A stretch of DNA of 64,000 nt from Chitinophagaceae bacterium (GCA_016715365.1 JADKAM010000007.1:165996-229995), one strand, 5' to 3'. Counted from the stretch's first letter, positions 47,418 through 56,552 are shown. A program made the numbers and translations. Notes: generated from the letters alone by a model not told the origin.

Positions 47418-48074
47418 ATGAAATACACAGAGGAAATAGTATTAAAGGCTGCAGGGGATGCCTATAAAAATGGCGAAGTGAAATTTGATATCATAACCGG
47501 TAAGTGTGCTTTGATTGTAATTGATATGCAGGATGAATTTGTTAAACCTGAATGGACGTCTTCATGGATACCTGAAGCTACAAAGCAGGTTGCTAAAATA
47601 AAACAATTAATTAAGCATTGCAGAAGTAAAGCTATTCCTGTTATTTATACTGCTTTTAGGGATACTCATTTTTTTATGGACAGGCCAAAGACAGGAAACA
47701 GAATGCCAAACCGATACTCACATTTGCCCAGTGATCCGGCATGGTTTAAAGAAGGAAATATATGGCATGAAATCTCTCCGGAAGATGATGAAATAGTTAT
47801 TTATAAGCCTTCTTATGGAGCCTTTTATGATACTCCCTTAGAAACGATACTTAAAAATATGGGTAAAAACACTATTATAATTTGCGGAATATTAACAAAT
47901 TATTGTTGCGGAACAACTGCAAGACAGGGGTACGAAAGAGGGTTTAAAGTGGTCTTTGGAAGTGATGTAACTTCAACAGATTATCCGGATATGCAGGAAC
48001 CGGAATTGCAGATTTTGAGAAAAGGTGTTGCAAAAGTTATAGATTCAGAAAAATTAATAACATTTTTAAAATGA
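47418..48074 (+). CDS. isochorismatase-like cysteine hydrolase
   Basis: 218 residues. Catalytic triad visible as Asp36 (VIDMQDEF), Lys130 (IVIYKPSYGAF) and Cys163 (GILTNYCCGTTAR). The family includes isochorismatases, nicotinamidases and carbamoyl hydrolases; the FMDRP and RYSHLP stretches do not point to one substrate. 48 bp after the PfkB gene and 54 bp before an esterase, probably one operon. Confidence 0.88.
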   Translation: MKYTEEIVLKAAGDAYKNGEVKFDIITGKCALIVIDMQDEFVKPEWTSSWIPEATKQVAKIKQLIKHCRSKAIPVIYTAFRDTHFFMDRPKTGNRMPNRYSHLPSDPAWFKEGNIWHEISPEDDEIVIYKPSYGAFYDTPLETILKNMGKNTIIICGILTNYCCGTTARQGYERGFKVVFGSDVTSTDYPDMQEPELQILRKGVAKVIDSEKLITFLK

Positions 48075-48128
48075 AGTAGGTGTTATCTAAAACATAAGGC
48101 AGGAATAAATGTAAACTAGCAAAGAAAC

Positions 48129-48947
48129 ATGAACGATACAATCAATATTTCAAGACTCAATTTTGAAAAGCTGGGTGAACTATACAAGCATGCAGACAAT
48201 GTATTAATTGAAAATGAAACTATAGAAGACATTAATTGCTATTGGTTTAAAAATAAGGGAGATCATAGTACAGGTAAACTATTGCTTTATCTGCATGGTG
48301 GATGCTTTGTTTTAGGATCTCTTCAGTCGCATCAGGCATTGGTTTCTCATTTATCTAAAAATCTAATGTTGCCGGTGCTGTTTGTGGAATATAGATTGGC
48401 TCCTGAAAACCCTTTTCCGGCAGCAGTAATAGATATTACAAAAGTTTATCAGCATTTACTTTCCAGGTATCCTGGATGTGATATCGTTTTAATGGGAGAC
48501 AGTGCGGGAGCAGGGTTAGCTATTTCTGTTTTATCGAAAATTAATGAGATGGATATCCATGCTCCAAAATATTTGATTATGCTTTCGCCGTGGATTGATT
48601 TAGCATGTACTAATCAGTCGCTCATTACAAATGCAGCCATTGATCCTATTCTAACAAAAGAACAATTAGAGAAATTTGTTTCTTTTTATGTTAATGATAA
48701 AACAGTTTCGGCAGCTAATCCAATTGAAACTATGTATGGGCCGGCACCTCCAACTCTGATTATAGTAGGCTCCAACGAAATTTTATTAGATGATAGTAAA
48801 CTAATTTGCAATAAAATAGCTGAACAACAAACCAAAGTTGAATTGAATATTTATGAGGGGCAAAATCATGTATGGATGCTGGAAGATATTAATACGGAAG
48901 CATCAAAGAAAGCTTTAAAAGAAATTCAGGAATTTATTGCAGCGTAA
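48129..48947 (+). CDS. alpha/beta hydrolase, hormone-sensitive lipase family
   Basis: 272 residues. Oxyanion-hole HGG at 56-58 (YLHGGCFVLGS), the family motif YRLAPENPFPAA near 88-99, nucleophile Ser125 in GDSAGAG, then DDS and NHVW near the end supplying Asp and His. Cytosolic esterase for short acyl esters; natural substrate unknown. Its end overlaps the next reading frame slightly. Confidence 0.9.
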   Translation: MNDTINISRLNFEKLGELYKHADNVLIENETIEDINCYWFKNKGDHSTGKLLLYLHGGCFVLGSLQSHQALVSHLSKNLMLPVLFVEYRLAPENPFPAAVIDITKVYQHLLSRYPGCDIVLMGDSAGAGLAISVLSKINEMDIHAPKYLIMLSPWIDLACTNQSLITNAAIDPILTKEQLEKFVSFYVNDKTVSAANPIETMYGPAPPTLIIVGSNEILLDDSKLICNKIAEQQTKVELNIYEGQNHVWMLEDINTEASKKALKEIQEFIAA

Positions 48948-48978
48948 TCAACAAAAGCAATTTAAAATCGATAAAGCA

Positions 48979-49536
48979 ATGGCAGTTTTAAGAACAATAC
49001 AAAAGCCTGAAAAGGATGAATATCCAGCGTATTCAAATATCTATATGGATTTGGTAAAAGATGATGGATTAGTATTGCAACACCTGAAAGATAATTTTTT
49101 CTCAATACAAGAATTTATTTACGGATTGCCTGAAGAAAAACTGAATTATCGGTATGCTGAAGGAAAATGGACAATAAAGGAAATTCTGGTACATATTATT
49201 GACGACGAACGTATTTTTTCATATCGGGCACTCAGGTATGCCAGAAACGATAATACCCCATTGCACGGTTTTGAAGAAAATGATTACGCAAAATATTCTT
49301 GTGCAAACGAAAGAAGCTTAGAAAGCATATTTGAGGAATATAAAGCTGTCAGAGAATCTACAATTTTACTCTTTCAAAATTTGCCTGAAGATGCTTTTAT
49401 GAGAAGCGGGGGTGGAATTGATGACGATGGAAGTATTGTAAATGTGCGAACAGTAAGGGCATTGGCATATCATTTAGCGGGACACGAACTACGACATATA
49501 AAAATTATTAAAGAAAGATATTTAAATATTTTTTGA
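48979..49536 (+). CDS. DinB-family protein
   Basis: 186 residues from ATG 48979; the in-frame upstream codon at 48937 would overlap the esterase gene. Four-helix bundle of the DinB/YfiT type with metal-binding His residues visible in ILVHIIDDER and YHLAGHELRHIKII. Members are metal-dependent and often bacillithiol- or other thiol-dependent transferases. Specific role unknown. Five bases separate it from the next gene. Confidence 0.85.
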   Translation: MAVLRTIQKPEKDEYPAYSNIYMDLVKDDGLVLQHLKDNFFSIQEFIYGLPEEKLNYRYAEGKWTIKEILVHIIDDERIFSYRALRYARNDNTPLHGFEENDYAKYSCANERSLESIFEEYKAVRESTILLFQNLPEDAFMRSGGGIDDDGSIVNVRTVRALAYHLAGHELRHIKIIKERYLNIF

Positions 49537-49540
49537 AGGT

Positions 49541-50131
49541 ATGAGTAACCTCAAACAAAAACAATTTAGAATTACAAGATGGACCAAAGCTACTTTTTTG
49601 GGCTGGCTGCTGGGCGTTATTTTTATTCTGCTGTTGTCATCAGTTTTAGATTTTATCGGGATAGAGCACATGCAATTTTATTTGGGTGTGGGAATGGGAG
49701 CTGGTGTAGGATTTACCCAGTGGTTGTTACTCAAAAAAAATACTGCTGTCAAAAACAAAAACTGGATATGGTTTTCTGTACTGGGTATGGGAATCCCATT
49801 TGTTATTTTGGATCTGATACTGAAAACAAATACCAACTATAAACCTGTATTGGGGATTTCGTTTGGCGCACTTGCCCTCGGCTTACTTCAGTATTCCGTA
49901 CTGAAAAAATATTCAGCTAAAGCCGGGGTGTGGATATTTGGCTGTTTTGCAGGCTGGAGCTTAGCTGTACTTACAACTTTTTCCATCAACTACACTATGC
50001 GTTTGTCCGGTATTCTTTCAACTCTTGCTTTAGCCTTCATTAATTTGGTTTTAATTTTAGCCGGAGGAATTGTTTTGGGTATTGTTACTGGCATTGCAAT
50101 GAATAGAATACTTAAAAACCCTATTCAATAA
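49541..50131 (+). CDS. multi-pass membrane protein of unknown function
   Basis: 196 residues, five or six hydrophobic helices: FLGWLLGVIFILLLSSVL, YLGVGMGAGVGFTQWLLL, FSVLGMGIPFVILDLIL, VLGISFGALALGLLQYSV, VWIFGCFAGWSLAVLTTF and FINLVLILAGGIVLGIVTG. No domain recognised. Tight spacing to the DinB gene suggests co-transcription. Confidence 0.75.
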   Translation: MSNLKQKQFRITRWTKATFLGWLLGVIFILLLSSVLDFIGIEHMQFYLGVGMGAGVGFTQWLLLKKNTAVKNKNWIWFSVLGMGIPFVILDLILKTNTNYKPVLGISFGALALGLLQYSVLKKYSAKAGVWIFGCFAGWSLAVLTTFSINYTMRLSGILSTLALAFINLVLILAGGIVLGIVTGIAMNRILKNPIQ

Positions 50132-50165
50132 TAATAATATCTGAATAAAAAAAAGCATCAATCAC

Positions 50166-50579
50166 ATGAAAGTTCATACAACAAATTATGCAAATACTTT
50201 TATTGAAATTGCGGACGATTGTCCGGCAACAAGTGGAAAAATTCCACCAACCAAAGGGGATGCCAAAACTGTAGCCAATATCCAGTTTGGAATGCTGAGT
50301 AAACATCCCTATAAATTCACTTCAGACGATATCATATTTCAGGTATTCGCAGACAGAAATGATTTAACAAAAAGTGAGTATAGGGAAGCAAGAGAACAAT
50401 TATTTTCAAAAGGCCAACCATGTTTTCGTGCCTCGCCTTTGACAAAACGATATGGTTGGGGAGTTCATTACAATAAAGAGGGAAAAATGGCAATATATAG
50501 TGCAGAGAGTGCAGAGTATGCAAAATTCTCAAAAGACAAAACATTGAAAGTTATTAAAGCAATGAAGTCGGGCAAATAG
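50166..50579 (+). CDS. DUF6157 family protein
   Basis: 137 residues, cytosolic. Opening HTTNYANTFIEIADDCPATSG and the middle DDIIFQVFADRND are characteristic of family DUF6157, followed by the usual SKGQPCFRASPLTKRYGWG. Function unknown. Seven bases upstream of the truncated DUF1761 gene. Confidence 0.85.
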   Translation: MKVHTTNYANTFIEIADDCPATSGKIPPTKGDAKTVANIQFGMLSKHPYKFTSDDIIFQVFADRNDLTKSEYREAREQLFSKGQPCFRASPLTKRYGWGVHYNKEGKMAIYSAESAEYAKFSKDKTLKVIKAMKSGK

Positions 50580-50586
50580 AAATTAT

Positions 50587-50880
50587 ATGAGCATATCTTT
50601 AACAGAAATAGATTGGTTAGGAGTTTCCGTTGGAACAATTGCATATTCAGCATTTTGTGGTATTTGGCACAGACAATTTGCATTTGGAAAAAAGTGGGAA
50701 AAGGCAATGGGGTTTAACAGGCCTAAAAATTGGAAGGAAACAAACATTTACTACGTAGTTCCTTTAATTTCTTGTTTCGTTACACTAGCCACACTTGCGG
50801 CAAACCCCATGTTGTATGCAGCCCTTCTTCTCGTCAAAGTTAGCAAGTTTCAGATTTTATTTTCAGTTTTGTCATTGTAG
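50587..50880 (+). pseudogene. DUF1761 protein truncated at the edge of the cassette array
   Basis: 97 residues: the first about 70 match DUF1761 (IDWLGVSVGTIAYSAFCGIWHRQFAFGKKW), but the C-terminal half is missing. From residue 68 (LATLAANPMLYAALL) the reading frame is composed of an attC-type arm and cassette sequence, not family sequence. So the gene was cut by the left end of the array. The full-length relative at 24564 is 170 residues. Confidence 0.7.
50797..50817 (-). repeat. reduced attC-like element, left end of the array
   Basis: GCGGCAAACCCCATGTTGTAT, first 20 bases at 50797-50816, matches the 21-bp reduced elements at 55709 and 62845, and the preceding GCCACACTT matches the right arm of the full elements. 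The right-hand end GTTGTATGCAGCCCT pairs with the left end of the element at 52911 (AGGGTTGCATACAAC), so it bounds a cassette. Confidence 0.6.
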
Positions 50881-50892
50881 TTTTGCAGTGTT

Positions 50893-51723
50893 ATGATAGA
50901 TTATGAAAGAATAGAAAAAGCAATTGTTTATTTAAAACAAAACTTTAAAGAACAACCCGATTTAGATAAGGTTGCAAAGCAAATTCATTTGAGCCCTTTT
51001 CATTTTCAAAGGCTTTTTAAAGACTGGGCTGGTGTAAGTCCAAAAAAGTTTCTTCAATTTTTAAGTGTTGAGTACGCAAAGGGTTTATTAAAGCAAAATT
51101 TGTCATTGTCAGATGCAAGTTATGAAACTGGGTTATCTGGCACAAGCAGATTACACGACCTATTTATTCGCATTGAAGGTATGACACCTGGCGAATTTAA
51201 AAATAGTGGTCAAGGTTTATATATTAATTTCAGTTTTGCAGAAACTTCATTTGGAAATATAATTATAGCTTCTACTAATATTGGAATTTGTCACCTTGCT
51301 TTTGTAAATAATGAAATGGAAGGAATTGAAAATTTAAAAAATATTTTCCCTAAGGCCACTTACATTCAAAAAACTGATTTGATACAACAAGATGCTTTGC
51401 ATTTTTTTAGAAATGATTGGAATGATTTACGAAAAATCAAACTTCATTTAAAAGCAACACCTTTTCAATTAAAAGTGTGGCAATCACTTTTGCATATACC
51501 TTTTGGGAACGTTTCTACTTACGGACAAATAGCAAGTAACATACAAAATGAAAATGCTTCAAGAGCTGTTGGTACTGCAATTGGAAGCAATCCTGTTGCA
51601 TTTATTATTCCTTGTCATCGTGTAATCAAATCGTCTGGTATAATTGGTGAATACCATTGGGGCAGTAATAGAAAAACTGCAATTCTTGGTTGGGAAGCTG
51701 CAAAACTTATTCCTGAAAACTAA
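50893..51723 (+). CDS. AraC-type regulator fused to O6-methylguanine-DNA methyltransferase (Ada-like)
   Basis: 276 residues. N-terminal AraC helix-turn-helix pair (1-105: LDKVAKQIHLSPFHFQRLFKDWAGVSP, ASYETGLSGTSRLHDLF) joined to a methyltransferase (about 112-272) with the alkyl-accepting Cys241 in IIPCHRVI. It lacks the N-terminal zinc Cys4 domain of E. coli Ada. Repairs O6-alkylguanine and probably regulates its own response. Plus strand, opposite to the other cassette genes, inside the first cassette (50811-52917). Confidence 0.92.
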   Translation: MIDYERIEKAIVYLKQNFKEQPDLDKVAKQIHLSPFHFQRLFKDWAGVSPKKFLQFLSVEYAKGLLKQNLSLSDASYETGLSGTSRLHDLFIRIEGMTPGEFKNSGQGLYINFSFAETSFGNIIIASTNIGICHLAFVNNEMEGIENLKNIFPKATYIQKTDLIQQDALHFFRNDWNDLRKIKLHLKATPFQLKVWQSLLHIPFGNVSTYGQIASNIQNENASRAVGTAIGSNPVAFIIPCHRVIKSSGIIGEYHWGSNRKTAILGWEAAKLIPEN

Positions 51724-51791
51724 TTCCGCAAGTTTCGGGTTGTTATAACTTTTAATTGATTAGATATTTGCATAAATAAAATTTTAAAAAA

Positions 51792-52271
51792 ATGAAACAA
51801 TTCAAAATCGTTCCGCTTAGTGAGGAATTTGCTGCCAAAATCAGAGAAACAAATAAAGATGAGTTTGGTCATAATGTTATAGAACTTCTTGCAACAGGGA
51901 AAGGTCCTTGCAGGGTATCGCTAAAACCTTTTAAAGTTGGTGAAGATTATAGATTACTACTTTCTCACAGTCCTTTTACAGTTGATAATGCTTTCAATCA
52001 ATCGGGGCCTATTTTTATACAAAAGGAAACTGTTAATGCATATGATGATATTCACAGATTTCCGCCTGAAATAAAGGCTGATAAAGAAAATTTCCCTTTG
52101 TCATTAATTGGTTATAGCAAAGAACAAAAAATGGTTTTCACAAAATTAGTTGGCGATGATGATGTGGATTTGCTAATACCCAAAATATTTGAAACAGAAA
52201 CAGAAGTGGAATATCTCCACGCAAGAAACGCCGAAGCCTGTTGCTTTATTTGTAAAATTGAAAGAGTTTAA
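51792..52271 (+). CDS. DUF1203 family protein
   Basis: 159 residues, cytosolic. The pattern GPCRVSLKPFKVGEDYRLLLSHSPF, then GPIFIQKE, RFPPEI and ARNAEACCFICKIER at the end, is that of DUF1203. Function unknown. Three bases before the PaiB-like gene, so the two are translated together. Confidence 0.85.
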   Translation: MKQFKIVPLSEEFAAKIRETNKDEFGHNVIELLATGKGPCRVSLKPFKVGEDYRLLLSHSPFTVDNAFNQSGPIFIQKETVNAYDDIHRFPPEIKADKENFPLSLIGYSKEQKMVFTKLVGDDDVDLLIPKIFETETEVEYLHARNAEACCFICKIERV

Positions 52272-52274
52272 AAT

Positions 52275-52903
52275 ATGCACATACCTAAATTATTTGAGAT
52301 AACTGACAATAGTATTATTGAAAAGTTTATAAACGAAAATGGACTGGCAACTTTAATTACAAAAGGGTCACCTTTTCCTGTTGGCACTCATATTCCAATT
52401 GATTTGGAAATAAATGAAAATGGAAATAAAGTTTGTGAGGTCATATTTCAAAAGCTAATCCACAATGGAAAGACTTTGAAAATGATGAAAATGTTTTAGT
52501 TATTTTTTTGTCTCCTGTACATAGCTATATTTCATCTTCTTGGTACAATCATCCTAATGCCCCAACTTGGAATTATTTAAGTGTCCATATAACAGGTAAA
52601 TTAAAAATTATTGAAGGCGAAAAGCTTTGGGAAACTGTTCGTAGATTAACAAACCGCTATGAGCAAAAATCTGAACACCCTGTTTCATTAGATACTTTAC
52701 CTGAATCTGTCCAAAAGCAAATGAATGGTATTGTAGGCTTTGAAATTAGAATTGATAAAGTAGAAGCTGCATTCAAACTTAGTCAAAATCGTAATGACGA
52801 AGATTTTGAAAATATTGTCAAACAGTTAAGGCTTAGTAATGAATTAAGTTCAAGACTTATGGCAGATGTTATGGAACGTGAAAGATTGCAGGATGTCAGC
52901 TAG
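52275..52903 (+). pseudogene. PaiB-like FMN-binding protein, frameshifted
   Basis: The first 60 codons (HIPKLFEITDNSIIEKFI, GLATLITKG, PVGTHIPIDLE) and the remainder (GHISKANPQWKDFEND, VFLSPVHSYISSSWY, VPTWNYLSVHITG-like, GFEIRIDKVEAAFKLSQNR) lie in two frames. Joined near 52440 they give one PaiB-type protein of about 208 residues, the normal length. PaiB proteins bind flavin and were named as negative regulators of sporulation and protease genes in Bacillus; the role here is unknown. Stop lies 8 bp before the attC-like element. Confidence 0.8.
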
Positions 52904-52910
52904 GGTTGCA

Positions 52911-53106
52911 TACAACGTTCGAGGCTTTGTGCAGTTGGGGAATTAACCAACTGTCCGCCCGGAACTGAAGCTAAATTTATAACTAAAAGCCGAAGTTTAG
53001 AACTACTGCCCGGCAGAATTACGTCCGCCGAAACCAATGCTTGGATATGCACTGCCGATGATTGCTTCAACGTCATGCCCCAATTGCACAAAACCTTTTG
53101 TTGGCA
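52911..53106 (-). repeat. attC-like recombination site A
   Basis: 196-bp imperfect palindrome. Left arm TACAACG...GGCTTTGTGCAGTTGGGG pairs with right arm CCCCAATTGCACAAAACC...GTTGGC. The left end matches the far end of the cassette to its left (50811), the right end matches the start of the cassette to its right (54449). About 93 percent identical by eye to site D. Confidence 0.85.
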
Positions 53107-53112
53107 GCAGTT

Positions 53113-54390
53113 TTAATTTTTAATCTTACATGGGTACATATGTCTGATAAAAAATATTCCGTCAAATATTTTGTTCCATTGTGCAGGATAACTCTTATGG
53201 ACGTTGTTGTCGCTTACACAGCTTTTCATTTCAAATTCATCGTCAAATTGAGGGTTTAATAAATTGAATTTTTTAAAATCAATGAAAGCGTAATTTGTTG
53301 ACTTGTCTATCCAAGTTTCGAGCCCATTTTTGTCAGGACTGTCAACAGTGAATGTTTTTGTTCCTATGCGACCTGCTTCACCGTCATAGGAAGTAAACCC
53401 TACTGAATAAGTTAATTTATCAAACTCTTTATCTTTAACAAATTCTGTAGCCATCGAAATATTGTCATTTAGAGATTTCTTTTTAAAGTGTCCCATATAT
53501 TTTGAGATATGGTAGTTGGCAGCCCAAACAATTATTTTTTCATTTGAAAATTTTACTTTGCATAACCATTTCAGGGTTTCTGTCATTTGAATATCTCTCG
53601 TATTTACCATTGAGGTAAAATCATTTTTTTTGAGTAACTGTTGTGCAAATGCAATTAAATTGTCAATTAGTGTACACGCATTATTTTCAATGCCTTTTTT
53701 TGCCTTAAATTCATTTTTTAATGTGGTTAAATCATTTATTGAGTTACCATAGAATGATTTACTTTCAGCTATACACAACATAGGGTTTGAAAGTGTCTTA
53801 ATACTTGATAAGATACTTTTAAACAAAGTTTCATTATTCAAGATTTCTAATTTGTTTTCCCTTGTGAGACTATCAATGTATTGAGACAAATTAGATGTTG
53901 AATATTTATAAAACATTTGATTATCAAAACCTGCTACAATATATGGGTTGGATGTGGTGAAGCTTTCTGGAATGACTTTAGTAAACAAAGGGTTAGATGC
54001 ATCGCATAGTGTCCAATATGGAACGATATTCGCTTTATAAAATTTGAGGAAATCCTGCCTGGTTTTAGCAATATTTTCAAATCCGTAAGTGGCAGAGAAA
54101 AAGTCACTTTCAAATGCTATCACATTAAATCCTTTTTTTTCGTGCAAATATTGTATGAGTCTGGTTTTTGCTAAAAAAGTGGGTGCGTCACCATGGTCTT
54201 GTTCACCAAGCATAACAATTCTGGCGTTTCCAATTGAATTTCCAATACTTTCAAAGTCGGAAAAGTCTAACGAATCAGGACTGATTGATTGGATAGGAAT
54301 TGTATTTGAAGCAACAAATGCCCTGATTTCACTTTGCGAAAAAGTAACTGTAGCTAAGAATGTTATAATACAAGTAAAAATAAATTTCAT
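53113..54390 (-). CDS. secreted erythromycin-esterase-family protein
   Basis: 425 residues with a signal peptide (1-18, cleavage after TFSQ). The erythromycin esterase (EreA/EreB/succinoglycan-biosynthesis-like) fold shows conserved Glu63 and His66 in LGEQDHGDAP, Glu94 in IAFESDFF, and the later WAANYHISKY region. Known Ere enzymes hydrolyse the macrolide lactone ring, but they are cytosolic; export and moderate divergence mean the substrate may differ. The gene lies between attC-like sites A and B, and ereA is itself known as an integron cassette gene. Confidence 0.85.
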   Translation of the reverse strand: MKFIFTCIITFLATVTFSQSEIRAFVASNTIPIQSISPDSLDFSDFESIGNSIGNARIVMLGEQDHGDAPTFLAKTRLIQYLHEKKGFNVIAFESDFFSATYGFENIAKTRQDFLKFYKANIVPYWTLCDASNPLFTKVIPESFTTSNPYIVAGFDNQMFYKYSTSNLSQYIDSLTRENKLEILNNETLFKSILSSIKTLSNPMLCIAESKSFYGNSINDLTTLKNEFKAKKGIENNACTLIDNLIAFAQQLLKKNDFTSMVNTRDIQMTETLKWLCKVKFSNEKIIVWAANYHISKYMGHFKKKSLNDNISMATEFVKDKEFDKLTYSVGFTSYDGEAGRIGTKTFTVDSPDKNGLETWIDKSTNYAFIDFKKFNLLNPQFDDEFEMKSCVSDNNVHKSYPAQWNKIFDGIFFIRHMYPCKIKN

Positions 54391-54442
54391 ATTTCTGAAT
54401 TATTATTAACTGTCATTTTGTAATTAAAGATCTTTAATTGCT

Positions 54443-54637
54443 GCCAACGGACACGGCTTGGCGATGTGGCGGTATTTGAAAATCGTCAGCCCGTAACCGC
54501 AGCTAAATTTATAACTAAAAGTTCATTGTTTATTCTATTGCTCGGCGTTATTCGTCGGCTGGAACTGCTGCTGATAGCGAAACAATAGATGAGAATATAT
54601 TCGTCGCCCCGCCATATTGCCAAACCGCCTGTTGGCT
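54443..54637 (-). repeat. attC-like recombination site B
   Basis: 195 bp. GCCAACGGACACGGCTTGG and CCAAACCGCCTGTTGGC are the outer arms, GATGTGGCGG/CCGCCATAT the inner arms. More diverged from the others, but with the same length, boundaries and central blocks (CTAAATTTATAACTAAAAG shared with A and D). Confidence 0.85.
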
Positions 54638-54684
54638 GCAGGTTATTTATTTGTCTGGGTCAAATGATTTTGATTGAATATCTT

Positions 54685-55689
54685 TTAAAAACGAACAATT
54701 TCTCTAAAATAATTTTCGCTATCATCCCACATACTAAAATGAGATCCATTGGGACATAAGTAAATCCTTGCCTTTGTTTTAATGAAATGCTTTTTCATCT
54801 CGGGGTATAAATCCTGATACATTCGATCATAAAACCCACCAATTATTAAAACAGGACATTCTATTTTTTCAATAGCTGATAAATAATCGGCATTCATAAT
54901 TTTATAGACCTGCGGCACCTGTTCTCTCATCTTGCGATTTATGTGTTGACCATTTCGTATTAATGGCTCAGGTCTAATGTCGCCTCTAAAATTATAATTT
55001 CTCCTTACAATAGAATCTTCCTTACTTCTATAAAGAGCCGTTAAGGTTTTTAGCAATAGTGTGTCTTTAACTTTTTGCTTTTGTGAAAGAGAGTCCAAAA
55101 AAATGCGGTATTTGCTAAACTCTGGCAATGCCCTTACTTGAGCACTAATATTTGAATCTAGTGTCCTTTTAGAGGTACTTAATTTTGCAGTATCTCTTAT
55201 TTGAGCGAAAGTGTTTGAAAGAATTAAGCCTTTTAAGTGTTTTTTATGCTTAGCTGCATAAAGTTGAGCCAGCATTCCACCCCAGGAATGTCCAAGTATA
55301 TAGAAATGTTTAAGTTTAAGTCCCTTCCTAACCTCTTCAATTTGTTCAATTAGCATATCCACATCCCAAATACTTGAATCACTTGGTTGGTCAGAATAGT
55401 AAGAACCTAATTGGTCATAATAATAAATTTCAATGCCGTCATTTTTTAAATTGTCAGGGAAGTTTTCAAAATATTCATGAGTATTCAAAGGGCCTCCATG
55501 AAGTAGAAGTAATTTAATTTTTCCTTTTCCAATTTTTTGCGTAAATATTTTATGCTGACCATTAAAAATCTTGATAAACTTAACACCTTTCTCATTTATT
55601 TTTTTATAGTAAAAGCTGTCCTTTGTCATCTGTCCAACACAAAGTTGCTTTGATATAAAGAAAATGATTATTGTAAATATTACTCTCAT
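54685..55689 (-). CDS. secreted alpha/beta hydrolase, proline-iminopeptidase-like
   Basis: 334 residues, signal peptide 1-19 (cleavage after CVGQ). Family features: HGGP at 64-67, YDQLGSYYSD near 91-100, nucleophile Ser135 in GHSWGGM, Asp in GGFYDRM and His in NGSHFSMW. The HGGP plus YDQ.G pattern is that of the prolyl aminopeptidase group (S33). Exported, so it may act on peptides in the periplasm. Second cassette gene; site B lies downstream of it. Confidence 0.88.
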   Translation of the reverse strand: MRVIFTIIIFFISKQLCVGQMTKDSFYYKKINEKGVKFIKIFNGQHKIFTQKIGKGKIKLLLLHGGPLNTHEYFENFPDNLKNDGIEIYYYDQLGSYYSDQPSDSSIWDVDMLIEQIEEVRKGLKLKHFYILGHSWGGMLAQLYAAKHKKHLKGLILSNTFAQIRDTAKLSTSKRTLDSNISAQVRALPEFSKYRIFLDSLSQKQKVKDTLLLKTLTALYRSKEDSIVRRNYNFRGDIRPEPLIRNGQHINRKMREQVPQVYKIMNADYLSAIEKIECPVLIIGGFYDRMYQDLYPEMKKHFIKTKARIYLCPNGSHFSMWDDSENYFREIVRF

Positions 55690-55701
55690 AATGAAGGGTT
55701 G

Positions 55702-56322
55702 TCAACTTGCAGCAAACCCAATGTTGGCCGCTGGTTTAATTTTGCCTTTTTCGAGAAATTCTTTTTTTCTTTTCATGTCATACAAAAACTGCCTCTTGCG
55801 CCCTTCTATTCTATCAACTGTTAAGGATGTAATATTAGATAGGGAATAAGTCTCAGTGCCATTTTCGTCCCCTGTTTTGGTAACCGATTTCAATTGAAGC
55901 AAACTATCGTCGAAGTCGAGAACGAAACCGTAGTTAATGGTCTCTGAATTATTAATTTCAACAGTTATGAGTTTACCCTGATCAAAGCCACTCTTTAAGA
56001 GTTCGTGCTGCCAATTTTCCTCGCTTGATATGTCGATATTTTTTATGGCTTGCTTTGGTATCTGGCCTGCCTGATCAAATAAAAGCTGAACCCCTTTCAA
56101 ATAGTCATCATCAGTTTCAAAACTATCAACGTTGTCGATCCTTTCAATAACTAAACCATCCTCAAGTCCTAATGAAGAAATATGCTGCAAAACAAACACA
56201 GAGTCATTGAACTCAACAATATATCCAACCCACACACCATCGCTATTTTCTTTTCTGAGTGCGATTAATGTTTTTGTTTCCTGGGAATAAGTTAGTATCT
56301 CACTAATAATTCTACTTACCAT
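55702..56322 (-). CDS. hypothetical cassette protein, cytosolic
   Basis: 206 residues, no signal peptide or membrane helix. Two similar halves: LIALRKENSDGVWVGYIVEFNDSVFVLQH and LITVEINNSETINYGFVLDFDDSLLQLKS look like tandem small beta-barrel (Sm-like or SH3-like) repeats, each followed by a short linker. The last residues (AANIGFAAS) are encoded by the reduced site C, so the original C-terminus was probably different. No family recognised. Confidence 0.7.
   Translation of the reverse strand: MVSRIISEILTYSQETKTLIALRKENSDGVWVGYIVEFNDSVFVLQHISSLGLEDGLVIERIDNVDSFETDDDYLKGVQLLFDQAGQIPKQAIKNIDISSEENWQHELLKSGFDQGKLITVEINNSETINYGFVLDFDDSLLQLKSVTKTGDENGTETYSLSNITSLTVDRIEGRKRQFLYDMKRKKEFLEKGKIKPAANIGFAAS
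55709..55729 (-). repeat. reduced 21-bp attC-like site C
   Basis: GCAGCAAACCCAATGTTGGC and one further C. Only the outermost ends of a full element remain, with identical core at 62845. The end 55723 (GTTGGCCGCTGGTTT) pairs with the left end of site D (AAACTAGCGGCCAAC), so it still marks a cassette boundary. Confidence 0.65.
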
Positions 56323-56356
56323 CTTTTTTAATTATTAAACGGGTTTAAAACTAGCG

Positions 56357-56552
56357 GCCAACGTCCGAGGCTTTGTGAAGTTGGGGAATTGACCAACTGT
56401 CTGCCCGGAACTGAAGCTAAATTTATAACTAAAAGCCGAAGTTAAGAACTACTGCCCGGCAGAATTCCGTCCGCCGAAACCAAAGCCTGGATATGCACTG
56501 CCGATGATTGTTTCAACGTCATGCCCCAATTGCACAAAACCTTTTGTTGTAA
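56357..56552 (-). repeat. attC-like recombination site D
   Basis: 196 bp, GCCAACGTCCGAGGCTTTG on the left and CAAAACCTTTTGTTGTAA on the right. Nearly identical to site A inside, but with different end sequences: its left end matches the cassette on the left and its right end the cassette on the right. Confidence 0.85.
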
